64,000 bases of DNA from Nitrospira sp. (GTDB lineage: Bacteria > Nitrospirota > Nitrospiria > Nitrospirales > Nitrospiraceae). Shown in pieces: positions 1 through 8,469 of the stretch (the stretch's first letter is position 1; the number at the start of each line of letters is the position of its first letter). The stretch covers positions 1 through 64,000 of the forward strand of contig JARFXQ010000017.1 in NCBI GenBank assembly GCA_029194725.1. Direction: 5' to 3'. The notes under the pieces were generated by a model. The model searched no databases, was not told the origin of the DNA, and saw nothing but the letters and a program-made list of their open reading frames with translations. The translations under genes were made by a program, and so were the position numbers.

Positions 1-421
1 TACGACGTTCGAGAACCCCGGTTTCTCGCATCGGGAGCACGGTCCGTTTCAATGCGGCTCCATCGGCAACATAGCGGATATAATCGAGTTCCATCGCATA
101 CCAGGCCAAGTCTCCCTTGGTCCACACTTTGAGTTCATGAATCGGAATCTCGATCTTCTGAGAATTGGCGAATTCCTCTCGCATTCCCTTCTCAAGCTCC
201 GTCCAGCCGATATACTTCCGTCCGGCGACCGCGTAACTGATGATATCGGCATCGTGGGCCATCAACCGTGAAAGCGTCGGCAGGTCCTTTTCGGCGTTGG
301 CGCGCACCATCCGACGGATCGCCGACTCCGGATCATCTAAGGGCTCGGACGCGATTGCAGCAGTCGGGACAGTGATGAGCAACGTCAGGACACAGTACGC
401 AAACAGTTTTGGGCAGATCAC
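1..421 (-). CDS. SnoaL-like (NTF2-fold) secreted protein, 3' end cut by window edge
   Basis: The minus-strand frame from a GTG at 421 runs off the left edge. It starts with a signal peptide (MICPKLFAYCVLTLL, then an alanine-rich cleavage region). The mature part (DDPESAIRRMVRA, then AHDADIISYAVAGRKY and WYAMELDYIRYVADG) has the pattern of SnoaL/DUF4440 NTF2-fold proteins, which hold small ligands or act as enzymes of unknown substrate. The GTG is preceded by AAAGG about 9 nt upstream, which supports this start. The exact function is unknown. Confidence 0.6.
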   Translation of the reverse strand, partial: MICPKLFAYCVLTLLITVPTAAIASEPLDDPESAIRRMVRANAEKDLPTLSRLMAHDADIISYAVAGRKYIGWTELEKGMREEFANSQKIEIPIHELKVWTKGDLAWYAMELDYIRYVADGAALKRTVLPMRETGVLERR

Positions 422-498
422 GGAGAACGACCTTTCATCAACAAACTCAAGTTTCCACACTGTCGGTCATCAATCCCGGGAATGAACGAAGAATCGAA

Positions 499-1014
499 TC
501 AACGTTCCCATCGATACCCGACGAGAAACGGCATAACTGTCAACACGCCGAGCGCGCCGATAGGAATCGTTCCAACGGCTGCGTCTTGACTGGTGATGTA
601 TCCCTGGAACGACAAGCTCTGAAGGGTTTGTATGACCGTCCACTCCGAAATCAACATGAGGCAGAGCGCCACAAGCCCTACACCGAGGCGAATGCCGGGC
701 AGCGGAGGTAAGGTGAATCGGTCTACCACCCACCGCGCTCCGATCATGGTGGCGAGAAGCACGTTCGGAATCTCCAGCATCTCGGCAAGCTTCTCGCCGA
801 TGTGTAGGGCCACCACTTGTAGGCGAATGACCTCCAGCACAAACTCCGCTCCGACTGCGACCAGGTAATAGATGGTGCCGGCCTTCAACACCTGTACCAG
901 GCCATGCAGTTTCTCACTACCGGGCGTCTTATCTGGTACGGAATTCACAGGATACGTCGCGCGCACCGATTGGAGGGTTGCCCCTGACTCCTCCTCATGT
1001 AAACCCTGAGACAC
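499..1014 (-). CDS. hypothetical integral membrane protein
   Basis: A 171-aa protein from a GTG start. The first 40 residues are hydrophilic. Hydrophobic stretches follow at about 46-63, 107-128 and 145-167, so it is probably an inner-membrane protein with three or more helices. No enzymatic motif is visible and I do not recognise the family. It is on the same strand as the genes on either side but separated from them by untranslated gaps, so it is probably transcribed alone. The start is uncertain because no well-spaced ribosome binding site is seen. Confidence 0.55.
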   Translation of the reverse strand: MSQGLHEEESGATLQSVRATYPVNSVPDKTPGSEKLHGLVQVLKAGTIYYLVAVGAEFVLEVIRLQVVALHIGEKLAEMLEIPNVLLATMIGARWVVDRFTLPPLPGIRLGVGLVALCLMLISEWTVIQTLQSLSFQGYITSQDAAVGTIPIGALGVLTVMPFLVGYRWER

Positions 1015-1296
1015 CTCGGGTCATTTCTGATGGCCCAGTTTAGCGGAAAATCACGGACACATCCATGGCCTGAAGCATATGGCACGGCGAGGCAGCCCCA
1101 TGGCCTGACAACCCTAACACCCCCACCTTCTGGAGGCGCAGAAGGAATGACGACTGACAATATTCCCTGCTCTTCGCAAGGTATTGGGGGGCAAATTGAG
1201 CAAAGAGGGTTTCATGAACCAGCAGGACCTTGGATGCATACGTGAAGCATCAATAGCTCGTCCTGCCGGTCGTCGATAAAGAAGGACAGCAAACGT

Positions 1297-2166
1297 TCAG
1301 TACAAGATGGAAGGGAGAAAAGAACCGGCAGGTTTCTGATACAGCCCGAGGCTCATGAGCGTCATGGGTTGGACGACCCGTAGGCCATGAGCCAGGCACC
1401 ATTGGAACAATTCCGTGTTTCTGGTCGGCAGCAAGAATCCTAGTCCTGTAAAGGCCGGCGCCGCCCCGATCAAAGCTTTGAGTTCTTCGTTCGTCCGACC
1501 GACTGCATGACCAAAGAAACCAAGTCCTGTAGCATAGCCGGTAATCCGGTCACCGTGCTCGACCACTGTTGCAGTTCCATCGGTAATTGAATGGGTGACG
1601 GCACCGCGCCGATCGTGACCATGTACCATGCGACAGACGGCATTGCACGCTTCTAGGTCGTCCAGGCTCGCTTGACGGACTCGATAGTCGGACAACTCTA
1701 TTTTGAGTGGCGGACCCTGTAGAGTAGAAAGCGGTTCACGGGCTTGAAATCCAAGCCTGGTGTACAGAGACAGTGAACGGTTATGATAGGCGGCCTGGAC
1801 AAGCCGAACGCCGACCTGATGCCGACTCTCGGCTTGGTCCAAGACCGATTGCATCAACTTGCGTCCAAGTGAGGCGTTCTGTGCAGCTGGAAGGACCGTG
1901 ATCGGACCGACTCCCGCAATCACATCTCCTTCCCACAGAAAATTACTGCACACGATTTGGCTATCGCACTCTCCCACGATCGAGAAGATGTCGGACCGTC
2001 CTAGGATCCTCGCGTAGAGTCCGATAGCAATCTCAGCGGAGGGGAAGTCCGGTGGAAAGCCATGCTGCTCGGCAATCGTCTTGAATGCCTCATAGCCGAT
2101 CTTTCCGCAAACCGGTGCGTCAGCAGCCGTGCCAGATCTGAATGTCACAGGCATGGGTCGGACCAT
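1297..2166 (-). CDS. tandem GNAT-family N-acetyltransferase
   Basis: The protein contains an N-terminal GNAT fold. VTFRSGTAADAPVC opens it, and GVGPITVLPAAQNASLGRKL is the acetyl-CoA-binding Q/RxxGxG/A-like segment, followed by YTRLGF. A second, weaker acetyltransferase-like half starts at YRVRQASLDDLEAC. Such double-GNAT proteins acetylate small molecules or proteins; the substrate here is unknown. The open frame extends 40 codons upstream to a GTG at 2286, but the fold begins just after the ATGs at 2166 and 2154, so an internal start is more likely. Confidence 0.7.
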   Translation of the reverse strand: MVRPMPVTFRSGTAADAPVCGKIGYEAFKTIAEQHGFPPDFPSAEIAIGLYARILGRSDIFSIVGECDSQIVCSNFLWEGDVIAGVGPITVLPAAQNASLGRKLMQSVLDQAESRHQVGVRLVQAAYHNRSLSLYTRLGFQAREPLSTLQGPPLKIELSDYRVRQASLDDLEACNAVCRMVHGHDRRGAVTHSITDGTATVVEHGDRITGYATGLGFFGHAVGRTNEELKALIGAAPAFTGLGFLLPTRNTELFQWCLAHGLRVVQPMTLMSLGLYQKPAGSFLPSILY

Positions 2167-2553
2167 GAGAAGCGACAGGGGCTTCGGTAGACGAGAAGCG
2201 ACATCACGCGAGCCGACAGGTATGGTTATGCGGTCAGTATGAATTTCTCTGTTATCACAACGCAACTGGGGTTTCAACGGAGGCACAGCCGGGTGATTGG
2301 CCGATTCTCATGCGTTTACCGGTGCTCACGTAGGGACTCTCGCCAAAAAATATTCTCGACCGTGTTGTTGCGATCGTTGCTCTTTATTCAGTGCGGCGGC
2401 CGTTGGTGTCGCGCGTGTGGTGATACACAGTACAAGATCCGCCCCTACCTCTATCGAAGTCCGAAGCGAGGTCTTCCGTGGGAGGACAGTCTGGTCAGTC
2501 ATGTTGGTCTTTCCACGGCTTGCTGTTGTAGCTCTTCTAATCGGTACATCAGC
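2167..2553. other. intergenic stretch without a convincing gene
   Basis: This is 387 bases between two minus-strand genes. Open frames exist on the plus strand, but they are cysteine- and arginine-rich, have no family pattern, and run into the neighbouring gene. One internal ATG (MLVFPRLAVVALLIG) looks like a signal peptide, yet its frame continues antisense into the zinc-ribbon gene. I see no RNA gene or repeat. Confidence 0.4.
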
Positions 2554-3354
2554 TCATGAACGAGCCGGTCTGTCCTCCCATGGGATTGTAGTGGGCATCC
2601 CATGTTGTAAAGAGTGTTTGGAGGCTCTTTCCTTGACTTCGTTCAAAAGCGAGTCTAACTGGCCCTCTTGAAATAAACCGGGGATCAACACCGACATAAC
2701 GGCACTCCCATAGGCGCTACGAGCAGGCCCAGGGTAAGTGTCATCACCGAGCACATCGGATAATTCGCTCCACAGGTCGAGATAGTACTCTTTCCTATGG
2801 TCAAAGCTCTTGAGGATGGGGATGAAGGTTTCCGTGATGACCAGCCGGGCATCATTCGAGAGGGGCTGAAGCCAGCCTTCGCGAAGACCCACTTCCCGGT
2901 AGATCCGAGGGATCAGGACATCTTTCGGCCCAACGCCGTCGATTCCAAGGACCTGGCAGACCTCCGAGAGGATATCTTCGTCATACTTGTTCAGATAATA
3001 AATGGTCTGTCTGGGAAAACTCTCGGCTGGAAGCACCAGCGAGTCGGCATGCTGATGTAACCGAGCGAGCTTTTCCCGCATCGTGCCGGTTGAAGGAAGT
3101 CCGAGATCCTGCAGCCATTCGGAGAGTTCCTTGGACATAGAAAAATTGAGATAGCAGTCAATGAGTCTTGCCCTCAGCTCCTTGTTCTCCGAAGGTAAGA
3201 CAGCCATCTGTCCGCTGGGCTCGCTCGCTTGATCGAGCTTTCCTGAAACGGCTTCCTCGAATCTCAACTCGTCCGACGCCTTCACCTTGGTGCCGCAGCA
3301 AGGACAGAACCGAGCTTTCAGCGGGAGCGCTGCATCACAATGTGCGCAATTCAT
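2554..3354 (-). CDS. zinc-ribbon protein of unknown function
   Basis: A 266-aa protein with an N-terminal double zinc knuckle: C3/C6 and C17/C20, in CAHC and CPCC context. A low-complexity linker and a mostly helical body follow. Residues around 70-110 (SKELSEWLQDLGLPSTGTMR) resemble SAP/helix-hairpin modules that bind nucleic acid or protein. No catalytic signature is visible. It lies just upstream of, and on the same strand as, the double GNAT gene but 388 bp away. The function is unknown; the ribbon suggests a scaffold or nucleic-acid-binding role. Confidence 0.6.
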   Translation of the reverse strand: MNCAHCDAALPLKARFCPCCGTKVKASDELRFEEAVSGKLDQASEPSGQMAVLPSENKELRARLIDCYLNFSMSKELSEWLQDLGLPSTGTMREKLARLHQHADSLVLPAESFPRQTIYYLNKYDEDILSEVCQVLGIDGVGPKDVLIPRIYREVGLREGWLQPLSNDARLVITETFIPILKSFDHRKEYYLDLWSELSDVLGDDTYPGPARSAYGSAVMSVLIPGLFQEGQLDSLLNEVKERASKHSLQHGMPTTIPWEDRPARS

Positions 3355-3404
3355 GGCGACCTCCCACGCGGGGCCGGAAGGCTCTTTCCGCTACTCTGTT
3401 CGAT

Positions 3405-3974
3405 CTATCCCAACACCCAGATTGCCGTTCCGGACAGATCCCGCAATAACCGATCGGTGATGCTGTTACTAAAGAGTCGCTTGGTGCCCGTCGTTTCATG
3501 ACGTGCGACTACGATGGTGCCATAGGCCCCGGATTTTGCCTCGTCAATAATCGTGTCGGCAATATCACGTTCATGTCCGAACTTGAGCGTGACGCGATCG
3601 ATTGGGAACCCGGTCTGCCCCAGTCGTTCTAGTGCTTTGAGCAGGATAGGATATTCGACAGCTCCCTCCATCCGTACCCACTCCTCCTGCTCTTTGCGTA
3701 ACTGCGTTCCCAGACTGTCCTCGACCTTCGGATTCTCGGAGCCGCCGTGCTCCATCAACTCACGAGGCATCGGTTTCAGTACGTGAAGCAGCGTCACGTT
3801 CACATCGGCGGTGTCGCGGAGCAACGAACCCACGTAATGCATCGCATGAAGCGATTGATCCGAATCATCCACGGCCACGAGGATTTTCTTGGGGAACGTT
3901 GCGGTCATGTGGGCCGACTGTCCTGCCGAGGACGATGCATCTGGTTTGGGTATCGTAGCCATGACTTTCACCAT
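3405..3974 (-). CDS. universal stress protein (UspA family)
   Basis: The protein has a single Usp fold. KKILVAVDDSDQSLHAM is the canonical first strand with its acidic pair, the central part contains VNVTLLHVLKPM, and the end is YGTIVVARHETTG followed by a serine-rich helix. The usual ATP-binding G-x2-G-x9-G-S/T signature is eroded (ARHETTGTKRLFSNS), so nucleotide binding is uncertain. UspA proteins are cytoplasmic and help survival under starvation or oxidative stress. About 30 residues precede the fold, so the start (3974 or 3962) is ambiguous. Confidence 0.8.
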   Translation of the reverse strand: MVKVMATIPKPDASSSAGQSAHMTATFPKKILVAVDDSDQSLHAMHYVGSLLRDTADVNVTLLHVLKPMPRELMEHGGSENPKVEDSLGTQLRKEQEEWVRMEGAVEYPILLKALERLGQTGFPIDRVTLKFGHERDIADTIIDEAKSGAYGTIVVARHETTGTKRLFSNSITDRLLRDLSGTAIWVLG

Positions 3975-4353
3975 CTCTCAGGGTGACAGAGGTCTATGTC
4001 TCTCGCCTCACCTCCTCCCTTCTTTCTCGAAAGGGTCCTGAGTCAGGCGCTTAGGAGGCAAGACGACCGGTTGTTGTGGAGGAGGCCCGTCTCGTGGGTT
4101 GTGGTCAGACTCCTGATCGGAAGACTACCGGGATGATCCTTGAAGATCTCGTGACAAGCGACCGATCAGAAGCCCGCTGTCCCATCGGCGGGCCACTGTG
4201 GACTGGTGGACTGAGCGGTTCCATTGTACCCCTCCTCGTGAAACGATTAGCCGACACGTCCAGCACATGGAACAGACTTCAGCCTAATGCCCATAGAGGA
4301 AGTAAGTCAACGCTCGGACCTGGCCATGTCAAGCCAAGATAGAAATGTCCGGT
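3975..4353. other. intergenic stretch, nothing recognised
   Basis: This is 379 bases between the UspA gene and the RAYT transposase gene. A plus-strand open frame at 4076-4342 has no recognisable domain or ribosome binding site and is not called. The stretch may hold the UspA promoter and the downstream flank of the transposase. Confidence 0.4.
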
Positions 4354-5220
4354 TTAGGTTAGAGCCGTTGCATCTCGATCATTCGCGATGCGACTGATCG
4401 TCGAATAGTGCAGGCCCACGATTCGACCGATTTCAGACAGACTGTAGCCATGTTGCAGATGTGCCTGCCGAATGGTCTCATTGCGACGAGCTCGGCCCAC
4501 ACGGGAACTAGCGGGAAATAGTCGGCGTAGCGGTGGTCTGGCTGCAAACCGTCGCTTCCGAGGAATCCCTTTCAGGGGGCGCTTCGCACGGAGCCCAGGC
4601 GTCAGGCGGTCGATAAATCGCTTGCTGCCCAGCAGCACCTGTCCTTGCACCTGTTCCCAGGGAGAACCATGGCCGATCCCCTCAAGGACAAAAGCCCGGT
4701 ACTTCCGCTGAGCGGCCGCACGTTGTCGGCCGAATTGGGACAGTACCCAGTCCAAGGTCAGACAAGACGGCGCGGGGACGAGTCCAGCCGTCGCGCGATA
4801 GCTCGACCACTGGTAACGGTCGGGCTTAGGGGTAGTCTTGGCCCGCACCGGATTGAGCACGACGTACCGGCAGAGCTCCAGCAGGTAGCTCTCCCGGTCC
4901 ACCACGATCGCCTTGAACCGACCTTGCAGCACGTGGCCGATCCGACCGTGACGGCGGTTGAACGCTTGGGTGTAGACCCCGTTGAGGTGACGTATGGCCC
5001 TCGACAGATTGGCGTCGCGGGTTTCCACCATCAGATGAAAGTGGTTATCCATCAGGCAATAGGCGTGCAGCAGCAGATGAAACCGAGCAACGACGCGCGT
5101 CAGCCCATCGAGGAACCGCTGCCGATCCTCGTCGTCCAGGAAGATGGCTTGCCGAGCGTTGCCCCGGGTGGTGACGTGGTAGAGAGCGCCAGGAAATTCG
5201 ATGCGCAAGGGGCGGGCCAT
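4354..5220 (-). CDS. REP-associated tyrosine transposase (RAYT, IS200/IS605-like Y1 HUH)
   Basis: A 288-aa protein starting at MARPLRIEFPGALYHVTTRG. It has the HUH metal-binding pair H60/H62 (DNHFHLMVE) and the Y1 tyrosine region (ESYLLELCRYVVLNPVRA, likely Y112). It ends in a helix-turn-helix (YSLSEIGRIVGLHYSTISRI). RAYTs are single-copy, domesticated relatives of IS200 transposases that nick single-stranded DNA at REP-type palindromes. The open frame continues 93 codons upstream, but homology begins at this ATG. No clear flanking REP hairpins were found by eye. Confidence 0.85.
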   Translation of the reverse strand: MARPLRIEFPGALYHVTTRGNARQAIFLDDEDRQRFLDGLTRVVARFHLLLHAYCLMDNHFHLMVETRDANLSRAIRHLNGVYTQAFNRRHGRIGHVLQGRFKAIVVDRESYLLELCRYVVLNPVRAKTTPKPDRYQWSSYRATAGLVPAPSCLTLDWVLSQFGRQRAAAQRKYRAFVLEGIGHGSPWEQVQGQVLLGSKRFIDRLTPGLRAKRPLKGIPRKRRFAARPPLRRLFPASSRVGRARRNETIRQAHLQHGYSLSEIGRIVGLHYSTISRIANDRDATALT

Positions 5221-5317
5221 GGAGCGGAGTGTAGTGCATCGACAGGCACAAAGCAAGGCCTGACCCCGTGCGTGGTTTCTGAATTTCATTTTTATCGACA
5301 AGGCGGCGCTGTAGGCG

Positions 5318-5530
5318 ATGCACCTCCGGCATTTCGTGAGCGACTGCCGTCCCCTCGTCGCAGATCGTGCGGAACTAGATGCGGTCATCAGCCGTGCACG
5401 CCACGCACTCGACGCGTACATGGATTCCACCTGCAGGGACATTCTCGCCAACTTTGACCTTAAGGTTGTCACGTTCAGGAAAAAGCGAAAAATCGTCATC
5501 GCCGACGAGGCCCTCGACGATGTGTTGTGA
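5318..5530 (+). CDS. small hypothetical protein
   Basis: A 70-aa frame with an ATG at 5318 and an in-frame stop just upstream. Codon choice has strong G/C third positions, as in the surrounding genes. The protein is charged, with a helix rich in R, A and D, then DILANFDLKVVTFRKKRK and an acidic end. I do not recognise it. It could be a small gene next to the RAYT or the surviving 3' end of an older gene; there is no strong ribosome binding site. Confidence 0.3.
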   Translation: MHLRHFVSDCRPLVADRAELDAVISRARHALDAYMDSTCRDILANFDLKVVTFRKKRKIVIADEALDDVL

Positions 5531-5752
5531 TCCGTTCAAGCCTTGTTCGCACGAATGAGTCGGTTTCTGGTGGTAGAAGAGGCACCTCAAGGCCTCTTGT
5601 GTTGGCGTCGCGCTGGCATGATCGACGCAGCCTGGAGGAGAAAAGCCAGGGCGGAGGACGGACATGCATAGGCACCGAGCATCAAGACCTTAAGTCTGGA
5701 AAAATTATTGCTCGTCCGTTCAGACCGCTCCTGATCCTGTTCACCATCAACG

Positions 5753-6022
5753 TCAGTCGAACAGGTCGGCGTGAGTTCCTGTACGTTCGAGAATGAGGAA
5801 CGAGGCTTCAATTCGGTAGATGAGAAGCCAGCCCGGTTCGATATGACATTCACGATGGTGGTTCCATTCGCCGATGAGCGGATGGTCCCTATTCTTGAGA
5901 GGCAATCGATGTTGGGCCTGAAGAAGGTCAACGATGGCTTCGAGCTTGTCGAGATGGTAGCCCCGCTTGCTGGCAAGCTTGAGGTCTTTGAAAAAACGGT
6001 TGGTGGCTTTTATGAGAAGCAA
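5753..6022 (-). CDS. YafQ-family endoribonuclease toxin (RelE superfamily)
   Basis: This 89-aa protein matches YafQ/RelE mRNA interferases. These cut translating mRNA at the ribosome. The catalytic pattern is present: DHPLIGEW (first histidine), RECHIEPGW (histidine), a buried LLIYRIE strand, and a C-terminal GTHADLF with the last histidine. It begins 3 bp after the stop of the DinJ-like antitoxin gene, the standard order for this module, so both are expected to be co-transcribed and autorepressed. Confidence 0.87.
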   Translation of the reverse strand: MLLIKATNRFFKDLKLASKRGYHLDKLEAIVDLLQAQHRLPLKNRDHPLIGEWNHHRECHIEPGWLLIYRIEASFLILERTGTHADLFD

Positions 6023-6025
6023 GAC

Positions 6026-6286
6026 TTAGGTGATCGTCCGAGATCGGAGTGCACGAAAGTTCCTGAATGAAGGCAGTTTCTCCGGATGCTTCGCTTCTTG
6101 AAAGGCTTCCAGCGTGTGCGCGTTTGGGATCAGGAGAGGGAAGGGGATGCCCTGGTGGAGTTCCACCTGGGCATAGAATAGGCGTATGGCTTCGGCCTCG
6201 CTCAGGCCGAGTCGGTCGAAGACCTTATTCGCCTTCTTTTTCAGGCTGGTGTCGATACGCGTGTTAATGCGATTGGACATAGCCAT
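6026..6286 (-). CDS. RelB/DinJ-family antitoxin
   Basis: The protein starts MAMSNRINTRIDTSLKKKA. This is a ribbon-helix-helix DNA-binding region of the RelB/DinJ type. A dimerisation helix follows (LSEAEAIRLFYAQVELHQG), then the toxin-neutralising tail (TLEAFQEAKHPEKLPSF). It would bind and inhibit the downstream YafQ-like toxin and repress its own promoter. Alternative starts are at 6280 and 6304; homology begins near 6286. Confidence 0.87.
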   Translation of the reverse strand: MAMSNRINTRIDTSLKKKANKVFDRLGLSEAEAIRLFYAQVELHQGIPFPLLIPNAHTLEAFQEAKHPEKLPSFRNFRALRSRTIT

Positions 6287-6437
6287 CGGTCCAGCTTTTC
6301 TCATGGTCCAATTGTACGCCATTAGTCGTGCCAATGAAAGATGCTTCTACTTTGGCACTCATGACTATAGCGTTGTCCGGTGGCCGTCACATAACGCTAG
6401 ACCCTGGCGGGCGGGCGTCGCCGGAGGTCGGCTGTGT

Positions 6438-6770
6438 CTAGGCTGCGCTGTTGGTAGGGCACACGCGGAGTCTCACCTCGACGCACAACCCGAAGGGGCT
6501 GAGCACCGTGATGAGCCGGTCAACCGTGAAGCGTCCGAGGTCGACATGGCGAATAGAAGAGGGATCGGCTGCGGCGATGCTGGTCAAGGGTTTTGATAAT
6601 CTCGGTGGCGAGGATCGCCTTGAACGGTTCAGCATCCGATTTGACCCGACCGAGATCCCCGAAGACATTGCCGCTGTCCGAGACAATCGCCAGTTTGTCT
6701 CTCTGCGGAATCAGCTTGAACTCCTTCAGTCCCTGAGGAATTCTGCAGTAACCGGCTGATATATTGACTC
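6438..6770 (-). pseudogene. frameshifted XRE/HigA-type antitoxin remnant
   Basis: Reading the minus strand, one frame gives KLAIVSDSGNVFGDLGRV and then AEPFKAILATEIIKTL, the N-terminus typical of XRE antitoxins (SGNVFxDLG). The next frame then gives LTSIAAADPSSIRHVDLGRF and TVDRLITVLSPFGLCVEVRL, the usual helix-turn-helix and C-terminal end. The two frames join near 6595, and the helix-turn-helix is shorter than normal, so a small deletion and frameshift have inactivated the gene. No intact partner toxin is visible. Confidence 0.65.
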
Positions 6771-6788
6771 TGCGGATCGCACTTTTAC

Positions 6789-8237
6789 ATGCGTATCACT
6801 GCCCAAGCTCTCTACAACATCACCAAGTGTGCGCATCGCGTGTACCTCGATGCCAATGGTGATCCCAAGGACCGCAGCGAGGTCGGCTCCTTTGTGAAGC
6901 TGCTCTGGGAACTAGGCCTTCAAACCGAACGTGAGTACCTCGGTACACTCGGCGAGCTGGCCACCTCAGATCTTAGCCACTATGGGATTGACGAGGCGTG
7001 GGTAGAAACACAGCGACTCATGAGGGAAGGAGCAGAACTCATCTATCAAGGTTGCCTTGTAGATGGGTCATTCGTGGGACGGCCTGACCTGCTGCTCAAA
7101 CGAACGGATCTCTCATCACGGTTTGGCTCATATGGATACGAACCCATCGACATCAAAGCAGGGAAGGGCTGGGAAGAGCGGGATGGAAAACGGACGAAGT
7201 TCAAAGATCATTACGCCTTTCAGATTCTCTTTTACCGCCTGTTGTTAGAGCGTATCCAAGAAGTGTCTCTCCCTGTTGGGCGCATTGTGAATGTCGAGAA
7301 ACAGCTGGAAGAGTTCGAGGTTGCCGACTTCGAACAAGACTTTCAGGAAGCGCTGACCGAGGCGCAGCGATTGATCTCCGGACAAGAAACTTCCGAACCG
7401 GTTCTGGGGAGTCACTGCCAACTCTGTCAGTGGCATCGGCGCTGCGAGCGTTGGGTCACCGAGCATGCCGATCCCACCGGACTGTTTTTCGTGGGGAAGG
7501 TCAAGTTTCGACTCAGGGAGGTTGGGCTCAAGACGATCCAGGATATCGCCGCCATGGACGTCAATCAGTATCTGAAGCCTCCGAAGAAGATTCCACGCAC
7601 CGGGAAAGACTCATTGTTGCGCATGAAGGAGCGGGCGCGGGTCCGGTTAGCGGGCAAGCCGGAGATTCGACCAGGCTTCAGCTTTCCTACACGAGTGCGC
7701 GAGGTGTTTTTCGACATCGAGGATGATCCGACACGTGGTGTGACCTATCTGTTTGGCCTGTTGATCAAAGAACAGGGAAGAGCGCCGGTCTTCCAGTATT
7801 TCCTCGCGAAGCGACCGGAAGACGAAGAAACGACCGTGCGGGCCTTTTGGGGGTTCCTCGCCACTGCTGGCGAGGAGGTGTACTACGTCTACTCGCACAA
7901 GGAACGCAGTACACTCAAGCAGCTCATGGAACGATATGATCTCGATCCGACTGTGCTGGAGACTTATAAGAGCAAGGAGTACGATTTGTACAGCGATCTC
8001 ATCGTGAAATACTCCGACTGGCCGACCTATTCCTATGGCATCAAACAGATTGCCAAGCAGATCGGTTTCAAGTGGCGAGACCCAGACCCTTCCGGAGCCA
8101 ACTCCATCGCCTGGTACAATCAGTACCTCGCCAATCCTAGTGATGAAGCGCCACTGCAACGGATTCTGGTCTACAACGAGGATGACTGCCTAGCCATGGT
8201 GGCGGTCAAGGATTATTTCAAGCAGGCCATCCGTTAG
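6789..8237 (+). CDS. TM0106-family RecB-like nuclease with DEDD exonuclease domain
   Basis: This 482-aa protein joins two nuclease modules. Residues about 1-225 form a Cas4/RecB-type PD-(D/E)XK domain with D100, D121 and K123 (GRPDLLL, then YEPIDIKAGK). Four cysteines, C14, C210, C213 and C219, are spaced as in Cas4/AddB iron-sulphur clusters. From about 300, VFFDIEDDP (D309, E311) and the terminal YNEDDCLAM match an RNase-H-like DEDD 3'-5' exonuclease. The family is known as TM0106 or YprB-like and is thought to act in DNA processing. No cas gene or helicase is adjacent. It starts at an ATG with only a weak ribosome binding site. Confidence 0.85.
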   Translation: MRITAQALYNITKCAHRVYLDANGDPKDRSEVGSFVKLLWELGLQTEREYLGTLGELATSDLSHYGIDEAWVETQRLMREGAELIYQGCLVDGSFVGRPDLLLKRTDLSSRFGSYGYEPIDIKAGKGWEERDGKRTKFKDHYAFQILFYRLLLERIQEVSLPVGRIVNVEKQLEEFEVADFEQDFQEALTEAQRLISGQETSEPVLGSHCQLCQWHRRCERWVTEHADPTGLFFVGKVKFRLREVGLKTIQDIAAMDVNQYLKPPKKIPRTGKDSLLRMKERARVRLAGKPEIRPGFSFPTRVREVFFDIEDDPTRGVTYLFGLLIKEQGRAPVFQYFLAKRPEDEETTVRAFWGFLATAGEEVYYVYSHKERSTLKQLMERYDLDPTVLETYKSKEYDLYSDLIVKYSDWPTYSYGIKQIAKQIGFKWRDPDPSGANSIAWYNQYLANPSDEAPLQRILVYNEDDCLAMVAVKDYFKQAIR

Positions 8238-8469
8238 TTCGAGCTGCATTCCTGAACAGCTGTGACAGTCTGCGAATCCGCCCGACGGTACCCCAACGTG
8301 TCTTTGTGCAATCATCTCCATCGATCGATCCTTGCCCAGAACCTTGTTGATCAGCGAATGACCTCGGCAGAGAGGTGGAGCTTTTGGACACATGTGGCGT
8401 CAGCAATTCCCACGTTGAGACCGCTACCGCGAACTGTGTATGTTACAGCAATTCATGGGAGATGCTCCG

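Noticed and set aside
2239..2671. Plus-strand open frames over the 2.2-2.7 kb gap
   Set aside because: Cysteine/arginine-rich translations with no family pattern; they run antisense into the flanking genes.
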